A stretch of DNA of 22,111 nucleotides from JAZDHV01 sp043810355 (GCA_043810355.1 JBDROB010000028.1:1-22111), one strand, 5' to 3'; counted from the first letter of the stretch, positions 7,174-14,251 are shown. The notes: generated by a model not told the origin, from the letters alone. Numbers and translations are program-made.

Positions 7174-7377
7174 ATGACAACCACAATTCAAATCAATGAG
7201 GAAACAAAGCAAATGCTGATGAAAATCAAAGAGATTGAGAACATGGAGACTTACAATGACGTGATTGTTGGACTTGCAAAAGAAAGATTGAAAGTCCCAA
7301 ATTCCTTATTTGGAAAGGGAAAAGGAGAGATAACAAGATTTAAAAAAGAAGACAGATTGAGATTACATGAGCTTTGA
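7174..7377 (+). CDS. vapB: VapB-type ribbon-helix-helix antitoxin
   Basis: 67 residues. The N-terminal half (TTTIQINEETKQMLMKI, then helices to about 45) matches a ribbon-helix-helix DNA-binding domain: a beta strand with alternating polar residues, followed by two helices. The C-terminal part (about 46-67, basic and acidic mixed) is the expected toxin-binding tail. It neutralises the VapC nuclease and, with it, probably represses the promoter through the palindrome next to its start codon. Its last 11 bases overlap the vapC start, which is typical of translationally coupled toxin-antitoxin pairs. Confidence 0.85.
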   Translation: MTTTIQINEETKQMLMKIKEIENMETYNDVIVGLAKERLKVPNSLFGKGKGEITRFKKEDRLRLHEL

Positions 7378-7753
7378 TTATGTGATAGATTCATATGCTT
7401 GGATTGAATATTATATTGGCTCTAAAATAGGCTTGAGAATCAAGAAAACCATAGAGACTGGAAATATTGCAACCCCTATCTTGGTAATCGCTGAATTGTC
7501 TGACAAATTTGCAAGAGAAAATAAGGATTTTGATGAATTTTTTAAGTTTATTAATTCTAGGTCAACAATATTAAATATCAATGTTGAGACTGCTATCAAA
7601 TCAGGACAATTAAAGCTGGAAATGAGGAAAAAATTCAAGCAATTTGGATTATCTGATGCAATCATATATTTGTCTGCAAGGATAAATAGCACAAGATTAT
7701 TGACAGGAGATACTCATCTTAAGGATTTAGAAGATGTTGAGTTTATAGAGTAA
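7367..7753 (+). CDS. vapC: VapC PIN-domain ribonuclease toxin
   Basis: 128 residues, the usual length for the family. The four acidic PIN residues that bind Mg2+ are all visible: Asp8 in YVIDSYAWIEY, Glu43 in VIAELSD, Asp97 in GLSDAIIYLSAR and Asp115 in LLTGDTHL. The protein should therefore be catalytically intact and cut RNA, commonly tRNA or rRNA in this family; the target is unknown. It starts inside the end of vapB. It is convergent with the methyltransferase-like gene that ends 17 bp away. Confidence 0.93.
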   Translation: MSFDYVIDSYAWIEYYIGSKIGLRIKKTIETGNIATPILVIAELSDKFARENKDFDEFFKFINSRSTILNINVETAIKSGQLKLEMRKKFKQFGLSDAIIYLSARINSTRLLTGDTHLKDLEDVEFIE

Positions 7754-7770
7754 GAATAAAGAAATTTAAA

Positions 7771-8814
7771 TCAATCTTGAGTCAAGCCAATATTCTGGTA
7801 TAGAACTGCTGCTGGAAATTCCTGCACAATTCTTAAACCTGGAATTGGGAGTGCAGAATCTGAGGCCATTATTACAATGCCCCTTGGAGCTAAGCTATGA
7901 ACAACAGTTTCATAAATCCTCTCTTCTGCGGGGTAACCAGGATTTAAAGAATCAATTGACTCATAAGCATTTTGAACAATTTCAGCAATTCTGAAAAATC
8001 TTTCAATGCATCCTTTTTCAATTTCAGTTACGTCTGGATGTGAATTCATGTATTGAGTAAAAGCAGTACTCAATTTCTGATTAGTTCCAAATGGATCAGT
8101 TTCATCCAGATCATTTTCATTTAATCCAACTTCACTATCCAATCTTGAAAGCTTATCCTTATGGGTTAATGCATAATCTACCATATCTTGAAAAACTTCA
8201 TGATTTGCAGACACGCATGATTCAAAAGCTAGTTCTTCAGGACTAGGCATAAATCCATAAATTGAAGAGGGAGGATTCATTACAACAATATCATAGGGGG
8301 ACTTGGGTTCAAAAAAATCTGAATCAAGGAGATCTACAATACTATCAATCCTTAAAGAATCTTTTCTGCCAAATGATTGTAAAGACCAATCTTGATGTCT
8401 ACTAAAATATAATTCAAGAACTGACATTGCAGAAACATATTCTCTTATTTGTTTTCTTGCATATTCTCTTTCTGGGAATTTGAGTCTTTTTCCAGGCTGA
8501 AACACTTCAGATTGTGCCAGCATGTTTGCCATAACACAGAGCAATGGCTGGCTTAATACATCAATTGGATGAACCACTCTTTGGACTTGCTCAGAAATAT
8601 CCTGATATTCATCTGGATTTATTGGATTCAGATAGCAAACCCCTTGATAAGGCACTGGTTCTAATTCTGCTTTTCTTCGCCTTGTTGAGCCAAAACCCAA
8701 AGGATTTTTCCATAATCCAGCAGCTGTTATCTGTCGACCTCTGAATCTTGGATCAGGTGGACAATTTCTTATTTGCAATCTTTTTGGGGGCTTACCAGTT
8801 TTCCTGATTTTCAT
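7771..8814 (-). CDS. Degenerate class I methyltransferase-like protein
   Basis: 347 residues from the ATG at 8814. The one clear motif is DIVVMNPPSSIYG (about residues 175-187), a motif IV NPP(Y/F)-type sequence of N6-adenine and related methyltransferases, preceded by an acidic strand (IVDLLDSDFFEP) as in those folds. A late strand, RGIVIMASDS, fits a beta-5 region. The glycine-rich SAM-binding motif I is absent: at the expected place is SVLELYFSRHQDW. The usual aromatic after NPP is Ser. The N-terminus is basic and Pro/Arg-rich (about 1-50). It may be a real but divergent enzyme or a non-catalytic relative. The frame opens at a TTG (8820), but the TATA box at 8837-8844 puts transcription close to the ATG at 8814. 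Confidence 0.6.
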   Translation of the reverse strand: MKIRKTGKPPKRLQIRNCPPDPRFRGRQITAAGLWKNPLGFGSTRRRKAELEPVPYQGVCYLNPINPDEYQDISEQVQRVVHPIDVLSQPLLCVMANMLAQSEVFQPGKRLKFPEREYARKQIREYVSAMSVLELYFSRHQDWSLQSFGRKDSLRIDSIVDLLDSDFFEPKSPYDIVVMNPPSSIYGFMPSPEELAFESCVSANHEVFQDMVDYALTHKDKLSRLDSEVGLNENDLDETDPFGTNQKLSTAFTQYMNSHPDVTEIEKGCIERFFRIAEIVQNAYESIDSLNPGYPAEERIYETVVHSLAPRGIVIMASDSALPIPGLRIVQEFPAAVLYQNIGLTQD

Positions 8815-8836
8815 AATCAATGAGAATTCACAATTC

Positions 8837-8844
8837 TTTAAAAT
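8837..8844 (-). promoter_or_regulatory. TATA box of the methyltransferase-like gene
   Basis: ttttaaag on the minus strand predicts a start near 8814, the chosen ATG. This gene therefore has its own promoter although it lies only 68 bp behind the aminotransferase gene. Confidence 0.5.
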
Positions 8845-8853
8845 ACTTATTAT

Positions 8854-8902
8854 TCCAATCTCTTGACTTTTTTCAGAAAAATTTACTCCAATCTCTTGAC
8901 TT
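8854..8902. repeat. Direct repeat of 16 bp, offset 33
   Basis: tccaatctcttgactt occurs at 8854-8869 and 8887-8902. The right copy encodes the last codons of the aminotransferase (VKRLE on the minus strand) and the left copy lies just after its stop codon. It looks like a small slippage duplication of the gene end. Confidence 0.6.
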
Positions 8903-9743
8903 CAATCGAGACTGCATTTTGATTAATTCTGATGTATCTTGGGCAGATAGTATATTCATAATTATTATCCTTGCAGTATTTTATGATCAGGTTTTTTTCT
9001 GGTTCTGAGGAGAATTTAACAATCACATTTATCCCTTTCTTTTTTGGGTAAATGATCTTGAATTCCTTCAAGTCATTCAAGATTTTCCTCCTGTGTTTTT
9101 CAAAAAAAGCATATCTTTCTGGAAGCTGGTCAATCTTTTCCAATAGTCTTGGAAGGTAATCCTCATCAAACTTTATTGTCTGGAAGACATCACTGCCCTT
9201 CTGGTAAATATCCTGATTTTTTATGCTTATGAATCCGCCATATTTCAAGTTTATTGGCTTCCACCTGCCGAATGAAGCAACAATCATATCAGCATAATCT
9301 CCATTGCACATGCTTGTCCCAACTGATCCAGAGCAGTCCATTATTGTCAGGCATTTCTTTTTGCAGATGTCATGTATCTCTTCTGCTGGCTGGTCTGCAA
9401 AATAACCAGCAGGATTTGTATAGATAAAGCATGCAGGATTGTGGATATCAATCTTTTTATTCAGATCATCAGTATCAATGATCCCATCTCTTGTCTTAAC
9501 TTCAATTATGCTGAATCCAAGATTTCCGGGAAGATCCTTGTAAGACAGCCATCCGCCCTGGTCAGGAATAAGGACAACTTTTCTTGTCATATGCATATCC
9601 TTATCAAGATAGAATTTCTTCGCAAGATAGAATGCAGCAAATATAGCAGAATCACCTTTAGGAGTCAGTTTAATGATATCATGATTGGTGAATCTCTTTA
9701 ATTTGGAAATAATGATTTGTTTTGGATCATCTTCTGGCTCCAT
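8883..9743 (-). CDS. Short DegT/DnrJ-like PLP-dependent aminotransferase
   Basis: 286 residues, shorter than the 350-400 usual for the family. PLP fold-type I features are visible in order: KGDSAIFAAFYLA (phosphate-binding start of the large domain), IYTNPAGY, Asp136 in TIMDCSGSVG (pairs with the PLP ring nitrogen), and ASFGRWKPINLKYGGF. In the last, Lys162 is followed after six residues by GG, exactly the spacing of the Schiff-base lysine in DegT/DnrJ/EryC1 enzymes. It would transfer an amino group to a nucleotide sugar or similar substrate; the substrate is unknown. The small C-terminal domain is reduced to about 80 residues. The TATA box at 9768-9776 predicts a nearly leaderless transcript from this ATG. 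No sugar-nucleotide genes are adjacent. Confidence 0.75.
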   Translation of the reverse strand: MEPEDDPKQIIISKLKRFTNHDIIKLTPKGDSAIFAAFYLAKKFYLDKDMHMTRKVVLIPDQGGWLSYKDLPGNLGFSIIEVKTRDGIIDTDDLNKKIDIHNPACFIYTNPAGYFADQPAEEIHDICKKKCLTIMDCSGSVGTSMCNGDYADMIVASFGRWKPINLKYGGFISIKNQDIYQKGSDVFQTIKFDEDYLPRLLEKIDQLPERYAFFEKHRRKILNDLKEFKIIYPKKKGINVIVKFSSEPEKNLIIKYCKDNNYEYTICPRYIRINQNAVSIEVKRLE

Positions 9744-9767
9744 AAAGAAAAGTGAAGCAGAGCAGGT

Positions 9768-9776
9768 ATATAAAAT
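9768..9776 (-). promoter_or_regulatory. TATA box of the aminotransferase gene
   Basis: ttttatata on the minus strand is centred about 29 nt before the ATG at 9743. Confidence 0.55.
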
Positions 9777-9797
9777 TTGTCAGAAAATCCATGAAAG

Positions 9798-10133
9798 TTA
9801 AGGCCTGCCAAGCTCTTGTCTCACTTTTTCAACAGCTTTTTCAAGGTCATCAATATGGGCATGAGGGGTTGGTCTGATTTCAAATTCATTTCCCAGATTA
9901 TTAACTACACCATCAGCATATTTAGGATAATCATCAAGCATGACTAAACAATAATGAGGATTTCCTTCTTGATTTTCTATATCTTCTCTGACAAAAACTG
10001 TTGTTGTTAACTCTCTCTTATCAGGGGAATCAAAATAAAAAAGCAGATCAGGCAAATAATGCCTTTGAATATGAGCAATTAAATCTCTTGTACCTATTAT
10101 ATCCCTCGTAAATATCTCATGTTTCCAGGTCAT
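9798..10133 (-). CDS. Hypothetical protein, 111 residues
   Basis: I do not recognise this protein. It is soluble, with no signal sequence, and looks alpha/beta: an N-terminal helix pair (DLIAHIQRHYLPDLLFYFDS), central strands (TTTVFVREDI, HYCLVMLDDYP) and a C-terminal helix (DDLEKAVEKVRQEL). Possible catalytic residues cannot be assigned. A TATA element (10171-10178, minus strand) with a short leader supports the ATG. It lies between the aminotransferase and the L,D-transpeptidase on the same strand but has its own promoter, so a shared function is not implied. Confidence 0.6.
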   Translation of the reverse strand: MTWKHEIFTRDIIGTRDLIAHIQRHYLPDLLFYFDSPDKRELTTTVFVREDIENQEGNPHYCLVMLDDYPKYADGVVNNLGNEFEIRPTPHAHIDDLEKAVEKVRQELGRP

Positions 10134-10228
10134 CTTGATTCACTTTAGAATTATTGAAAACCTAGTGCTGTTTTTAAAAGCATATGGTTTTATTTGATAT
10201 ATAATATTCAAATGAATTCAAGAATGCA

Positions 10229-11161
10229 TCATCCAGTAATCAGACTGCTCAATTCAACCTGCTCATAAAGACAATGGAGTTCATCTTTAGGATCCTCACC
10301 CCTGTCAATTATCCTTTGGACAAGCTGATTTCCCTCTAATAACATTTTGCTTATCTCAGCCATTCTTTGATTTATTGCCTCATCTTTCTCTGGCTCAAAA
10401 TTTATTCCATATGGTGACAGAATTGATCTCAATTGACCAGCATTATTTGTATTTTTCTTATAGACATCACACCAAACAGTTAGGTTATTTGCATTTGGAT
10501 CAAAAGACAATGACCTGTAACAAGTCTCTATATCTGGCAATGGAGTATCTTTAACAGCTTTATAAAGAGCCAGCATGTCATCAATTCTCATTCCAATACA
10601 ACCATGAGACCTGGCTGTTCCGACAGTCCAATAATCAGTTGTAGAATGTATGACTGGTCCTGACATGACTCCATTGATCTGAAAGTCAAGACCTCTCATA
10701 TCATCATAAGGCATCTTGATAGTCCTTTTCTCTGGGTCAAGATAACTGTATCTAATGACCTGTCCTTTTCTTGCACCAGATAAATAACGAAAAATGACAC
10801 TATCCCTTTTCTTAAGAATTTTTCCAATGCCAAGAGGTGTTGGTGTTCTTGGTTTTCCAACCCTGCAATCAAACTCCAAAACTCTTTTTCCCCCATCATA
10901 TAGAAATAGTTCATAAGAAGGGATATTGATTATTATCTTTTGCAATCCTTCTTCAGGAACTAGATCTGAGAACATGTCAATCTGTCTTATTTCTTGAACA
11001 TGTTTTTGGACCTCCTTTTCTAATTCAATATTTTCTTCTTGAGTCTCTTCCTTTAAAGAAGGTGATATTATTGGTTCTAAACCAGTTGTTTTTGTAAGCG
11101 AAGAACATGCTGCTAAATAGGGAATCAAAGCCACTGAAAATAAAAAATCCCTCCTATTCAT
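10229..11161 (-). CDS. Tat-exported lipoprotein L,D-transpeptidase (YkuD domain)
   Basis: 310 residues from the ATG at 11161. The N-terminus MNRRDFLFSVALIPYLAACS combines a twin-arginine motif (RRDFL) with a lipobox (LAAC, Cys19), so the folded protein should be sent out by Tat and tethered to the membrane by lipid. After a Glu-rich helical stalk (about 38-62), the YkuD domain runs from about 75 to 205. It includes INIPSYELFLYDGG, the TPTPLG loop, His172 in VIHSTTDYW, and Ser185-His186-Gly187-Cys188 in RSHGCIGMR, the catalytic Cys-His core. The arginine usual after SHGC-I is Gly here, with Arg192 two residues on. These enzymes make or exchange cross-links in murein through an acyl-Cys intermediate. 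The C-terminal 105 residues are helical and unfamiliar. An in-frame TTG at 11182 is rejected because the SD and TATA fit 11161. Confidence 0.9.
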   Translation of the reverse strand: MNRRDFLFSVALIPYLAACSSLTKTTGLEPIISPSLKEETQEENIELEKEVQKHVQEIRQIDMFSDLVPEEGLQKIIINIPSYELFLYDGGKRVLEFDCRVGKPRTPTPLGIGKILKKRDSVIFRYLSGARKGQVIRYSYLDPEKRTIKMPYDDMRGLDFQINGVMSGPVIHSTTDYWTVGTARSHGCIGMRIDDMLALYKAVKDTPLPDIETCYRSLSFDPNANNLTVWCDVYKKNTNNAGQLRSILSPYGINFEPEKDEAINQRMAEISKMLLEGNQLVQRIIDRGEDPKDELHCLYEQVELSSLITG

Positions 11162-11165
11162 ATAG

Positions 11166-11211
11166 ATCAACCTTTGTTTCAAAGATAGAGAATTTTGTTC
11201 CTATTTATAAA
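11166..11211 (-). promoter_or_regulatory. Promoter and SD of the L,D-transpeptidase gene
   Basis: The TATA box tttataaa (11204-11211) predicts a start near 11182. An SD-like aaggttgat (11166-11174, minus strand) sits about 5 nt before the ATG at 11161. Confidence 0.5.
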
Positions 11212-11253
11212 ACATTTTGTTATGTGAAACAATTATTGAGCAGAATTGAGAAG

Positions 11254-11260
11254 ATTTAAA
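11254..11260 (+). promoter_or_regulatory. TATA box of the 11287 gene
   Basis: An AT-rich TATA element (atttaaa, 11254-11260) is centred about 30 nt before the ATG and predicts a leader of only a few bases. Confidence 0.5.
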
Positions 11261-11286
11261 TTAGACTATGGTTTATTTAGGGAAAA

Positions 11287-11778
11287 ATGACTTACTATGA
11301 CAAGATAGCGAAAGGATACAATGAGCTACATGGAGAGGAGCAGAAGAAAAAGTTAGCTGTGATCAAAGAGAATCTGGTTGTGAAGGGGACAGACAAGCTT
11401 CTTGATGTCGGGTGCGGGACTGGGTTGAGCTCTGGTTTTGGATGCGAAGTTTTTGGATTGGACCCGAGCAAGGAATTGCTGAAGCAATGCCCTCTTCCTG
11501 ACGACCACAAGATATTAGGAAAGGCAGAGAAGATCCCTTTTAAGGACAGTTATTTTGACATTGTGATAAGTGTCACAGCTGTGCATAATTTTGATGATAT
11601 TGAGAAAGGCATTTCAGAGATGAAAAGGGTCGGAAAGGGCAGATTTGTTTTTTCTGTCCTGAAAAGCACCAAGTCTGAGGAGATCAAAAAAATAATTGAA
11701 CACAACTTTATGATTGAGAAAGAGATTGAGGAAGAGAAGGATATAATCATAATTGCGAAAAAAATTGAAAAAGTTTAA
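11287..11778 (+). CDS. Small SAM-dependent methyltransferase (Methyltransf_11 type)
   Basis: 163 residues, compact for the class. The N-terminus YYDKIAKGYNELHGEEQ is typical of UbiE-like methyltransferases. Motif I is LLDVGCGTGLS (about 37-47), motif II is VFGLDPS with the acidic residue that holds the ribose, then AEKIPFKDSYFDIVIS (motifs III/IV) and VTAVHNFDDIEKGISEMKRV (post-motif helix). It should transfer a methyl group from SAM to a small molecule, lipid or tRNA; the substrate cannot be inferred. There is no substrate-binding cap beyond the Rossmann core. It is followed 34 bp later by the PurD-like gene, whose TATA box overlaps this gene's stop codon, so the two are likely separate transcripts. 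Confidence 0.85.
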   Translation: MTYYDKIAKGYNELHGEEQKKKLAVIKENLVVKGTDKLLDVGCGTGLSSGFGCEVFGLDPSKELLKQCPLPDDHKILGKAEKIPFKDSYFDIVISVTAVHNFDDIEKGISEMKRVGKGRFVFSVLKSTKSEEIKKIIEHNFMIEKEIEEEKDIIIIAKKIEKV

Positions 11779-11781
11779 ATA
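11774..11781 (+). promoter_or_regulatory. TATA box of the PurD-like gene, overlapping a stop codon
   Basis: tttaaata overlaps the stop of the methyltransferase gene and predicts a start near 11803, ten bases before the ATG at 11813. Confidence 0.5.
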
Positions 11782-11812
11782 GTATTATAAAAAATTATTG
11801 ATTAAGATATGT

Positions 11813-13102
11813 ATGGAGCCTAAGAAATTTCTTTTCATCAGCCTTGACAACCTATCAGGGGATTTAGCATGGCATATCCTCAAGGAAGGCAATGAAGTAA
11901 AATATTATGTGAAGAGTGAAGAGGAAAGGGATGTTGCAAGCGGTTTTATTGAGATTGTTGATTCTTGGGAGGAATGGAAAGACTGGGCAGACATAATCAT
12001 ATTTGATGACGTGTTGGGCTTGGGAGAGATTGCACAAAAGCTAAGAAAAGAGGGAAAATTAGTGATAGGCGGAACACCTTACACAGACAAGCTTGAGGAT
12101 GACAGGGCTTTTGGACAGGAAGAGCTGAAAAATTTCGGGATATCAATAATACCTCACCAAAACTTTAATTCTTTTGAAGAAGCGATAGAGTTTGTAAAGC
12201 AAAATCCTACTAAATATGTCATAAAACCAAGCGGAGAAGCCCAGAACCTGAAGGGAATGTTGTATATAGGCGAAGATGATGATGGAAGGGATGTCATCCA
12301 GGTGCTCTCTGACTATAACAATGCATGGGCAAAAAAAATCCCTTCATTCCAGCTTCAGAAGAGGATCACAGGAGTTGAGGTTGCTGTCGGAGCATTCTTC
12401 AATGGAAACGAGTTTGTGTATCCGATAAATGTCAATTTTGAGCACAAGCAGCTCTTTCCAGGAAATCTTGGGCCGTCAACAGGAGAGATGGGAACAGCAA
12501 TGTTCTGGAGCTCACCAAACAAGATATTCAACCAGACACTGAAAAAATTTGAGCAAAAGCTTGCAGAAGAAAAATACACAGGATATATTGACATAAACTG
12601 CATTGTGAACAGGTCAGGCATCTATCCTCTTGAATGGACATCAAGGTTCGGATATCCGACAATAAGCATAATGATTGATGGAATACTAGCTCCAATCGGC
12701 CAATTTTTCTTTGAGATGGCAGAAGGCACATTAAAAAAATTCAAGACAAAATCAGGATTTCAGATAGGGATAAGACTGGTGGTGCCTCCTTTTCCATTCA
12801 CTGACCCAGAAACATTCAGTGTGAAATCAAAAGACTCTGTCATCCATTTTAAAAGAGTCTTCAATGGAATACATATTGAGGATGTAAAACTTCAGAATGA
12901 TGAATGGGTTGTCACAGGAACATCAGGCGTTGTCCTCGTTGTTGTCGGACTTGGCCAGACAATGAAGCAGGCACAGAGCCAAGCATATTCAAAAATCAAG
13001 GATATCAGCATACCTCACATGTACTACAGGGATGATATCGGAAACAGGTGGTATGATGACAGTGACAAGCTCCATAATTGGGGATATCTGAGAGAAGTAT
13101 GA
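11813..13102 (+). CDS. PurD-like ATP-grasp ligase
   Basis: 429 residues, about the length of phosphoribosylamine-glycine ligase. In order: a pre-ATP-grasp N-domain (FLFISLDNLSGDLAWHIL), the ATP-grasp domain with YVIKPSGEAQNLKGM (P-loop-like ATP-binding segment), and the PurD signature region read as LGPSTGEMG (about 219-227; GPNTGGMG in typical PurD). EWTSRFGYPT (about 274-283) stands where PurD has E.N.RFGDPE. A C-domain (HFKRVFNGIHI to YYRDDIGNRW) follows, very like the PurD C-terminal RKDIG region. The metal/substrate Asn and the Asp-Pro-Glu are changed, so the substrate is probably not that of PurD. No other purine genes lie in this window. The ATG at 11813 is chosen over the TTG at 11798 because of the TATA box at 11774-11781. 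Confidence 0.8.
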   Translation: MEPKKFLFISLDNLSGDLAWHILKEGNEVKYYVKSEEERDVASGFIEIVDSWEEWKDWADIIIFDDVLGLGEIAQKLRKEGKLVIGGTPYTDKLEDDRAFGQEELKNFGISIIPHQNFNSFEEAIEFVKQNPTKYVIKPSGEAQNLKGMLYIGEDDDGRDVIQVLSDYNNAWAKKIPSFQLQKRITGVEVAVGAFFNGNEFVYPINVNFEHKQLFPGNLGPSTGEMGTAMFWSSPNKIFNQTLKKFEQKLAEEKYTGYIDINCIVNRSGIYPLEWTSRFGYPTISIMIDGILAPIGQFFFEMAEGTLKKFKTKSGFQIGIRLVVPPFPFTDPETFSVKSKDSVIHFKRVFNGIHIEDVKLQNDEWVVTGTSGVVLVVVGLGQTMKQAQSQAYSKIKDISIPHMYYRDDIGNRWYDDSDKLHNWGYLREV

Positions 13103-13125
13103 CTCATTTCTGCAGAATAATAAAA

Positions 13126-13184
13126 TTTTTATACTTAAGTCATTAAGATTGGTTATTACTGCAATTTTCAATAAAAAAAGGTGA
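13126..13184 (+). promoter_or_regulatory. Promoter and SD of the acidic protein gene
   Basis: A TATA box (tttttata, 13126-13133) predicts a start near 13156. An SD, ggtga, at 13180-13184 sits just before the ATG at 13187; the GTG at 13181 lies inside the SD and is rejected as a start. Confidence 0.5.
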
Positions 13185-13186
13185 AA

Positions 13187-14026
13187 ATGGACGCTGAAAC
13201 AGCCAAGAAAGTCAATGAAATGGCAAGTTCCCTGAGGCAAAGAGGAGTTTGCACTACAATGGAAGAGGCTGTTGAGAGAGCAAAAAAGATTCTGCTGAAA
13301 TCTGATGAGATTGTGACACCAGACATTGACTTAGACACTTCAATGAGTGTCAATGAGGCTTCAGGTATAATGAAAGGAAAAATTAATGACAAAAGACCAG
13401 GAAAGAAGCATCCTATAGATGATGAAGAGCTTGATGATGGATGGGTCCATGATGACGAATATCATAAGACTGGAAATGAGGAAATGGCAGAAAATAAAGT
13501 TGAAGAGCAACCTGAACATGAAGAGTCAGAAGAAGAACAAAAACCAGAACAAGGTATTGAAGAGGAGCAACCAGATGATGATACAGAAGATGATATTGAA
13601 CCAGAAGAGAAGCAAACTGAAAAAGAACATGCCCCTGAAGAGCCAGAACCAGATATAGATGATGATGCTCAAAAAGAAGTGTTTACAAATATCCCTGAAG
13701 ACCAGCAGCAGAAGATAGGGTTTGAAGATGATGACTCAAATGCAGATGTAGATGATGAAAGTTTGGAGGACTCTGAATTAAAAGAGCTTGATTTTGAAGT
13801 CAAAGATACAAATAACAAGCCAGAATATGATGATAATGATTCAGAATCCACTGATATCTTAAGTGACATAGACAAGGAGATAGAGGAAGAGCAACCTGAA
13901 GGTGATGATATAAATCATGGTTATACAAATGATGAAGATATCATTGTCAAGACATTGAGTGAGATATTTGAAGAAGAGCAGGAGAATGAGGATGAAGAGA
14001 ATCCTGAAAAGCCAGAAGAAGAATAA
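13187..14026 (+). CDS. Highly acidic, mostly disordered protein
   Basis: 279 residues, of which I count about 105 Asp or Glu (38%). Only the first 40 or so look folded: AETAKKVNEMASSLRQRGVCTTMEEAVERAKKILL. This helix-turn-helix-like stretch recalls, from memory, a short N-terminal motif common in DPANN hypothetical proteins (a G-x-x-x-S/T-M-x-E-A-x-x-x-A pattern). The rest is low complexity with repeated EEEQP/EEQP units and acidic runs, then a short amphipathic segment near the end (IIVKTLSEIFEEEQ). There is no signal peptide, so it is cytosolic. Possible roles are binding of basic proteins, metal or divalent-ion buffering, or a histone-like competitor; none can be shown. It sits between the PurD-like gene and the surface-protein genes, with its own promoter. 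Confidence 0.75.
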   Translation: MDAETAKKVNEMASSLRQRGVCTTMEEAVERAKKILLKSDEIVTPDIDLDTSMSVNEASGIMKGKINDKRPGKKHPIDDEELDDGWVHDDEYHKTGNEEMAENKVEEQPEHEESEEEQKPEQGIEEEQPDDDTEDDIEPEEKQTEKEHAPEEPEPDIDDDAQKEVFTNIPEDQQQKIGFEDDDSNADVDDESLEDSELKELDFEVKDTNNKPEYDDNDSESTDILSDIDKEIEEEQPEGDDINHGYTNDEDIIVKTLSEIFEEEQENEDEENPEKPEEE

Positions 14027-14059
14027 ATATTGATGAGATTTCTTGAATATTCTGCATTT

Positions 14060-14073
14060 CACCCTTTAGGGTG
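14060..14073. repeat. Short GC-rich hairpin with a possible mobile-element end
   Basis: caccct-tt-agggtg is a perfect 6-bp stem in otherwise AT-rich DNA, followed by ggagtaggac and acctcc. It lies 34 bp after the acidic-protein gene. It may be a terminator, or a remnant like the right-end hairpins of IS200/IS605 elements. No transposase or TnpB gene is near. Confidence 0.4.
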
Positions 14074-14195
14074 GAGTAGGACACCTCCAGCGGATTTTTA
14101 TGATTTATTCCAAATTTATGTTGTATTAATATGTATATAATGAGTATTTGACAACTATATTCTAACCTATATATTACAATATGTATTCCGAAAGT

Positions 14196-14203
14196 TTTAT
14201 AAA
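14196..14203 (+). promoter_or_regulatory. Strong BRE/TATA promoter of the 14252 gene
   Basis: tttataaa is preceded by ccgaaag, which fits an archaeal BRE. It predicts a start near 14226. The following SD, gaggt (14241-14245), is 6 nt before the ATG. Confidence 0.7.
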
Positions 14204-14207
14204 TAAG

Positions 14208-14233
14208 AAGTTATTACTCTTTAATAATAACTT
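14208..14233. repeat. 9-bp inverted repeat across the transcription start
   Basis: aagttatta (14208-14216) and taataactt (14225-14233) are exact inverted copies with an 8-bp spacer. They span the predicted start site of the surface-protein gene, which is where a repressor would bind. Confidence 0.55.
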
Positions 14234-14251
14234 ACTTTAAGAGGTACTAAA

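Noticed and set aside
11159..11182. TTG start at 11182 for the L,D-transpeptidase
   Set aside because: It would coincide with the predicted transcription start and put seven extra residues before the Tat motif. The SD is placed for the ATG at 11161. The TTG starts at 2947, 8820 and 11798 are rejected for similar reasons.
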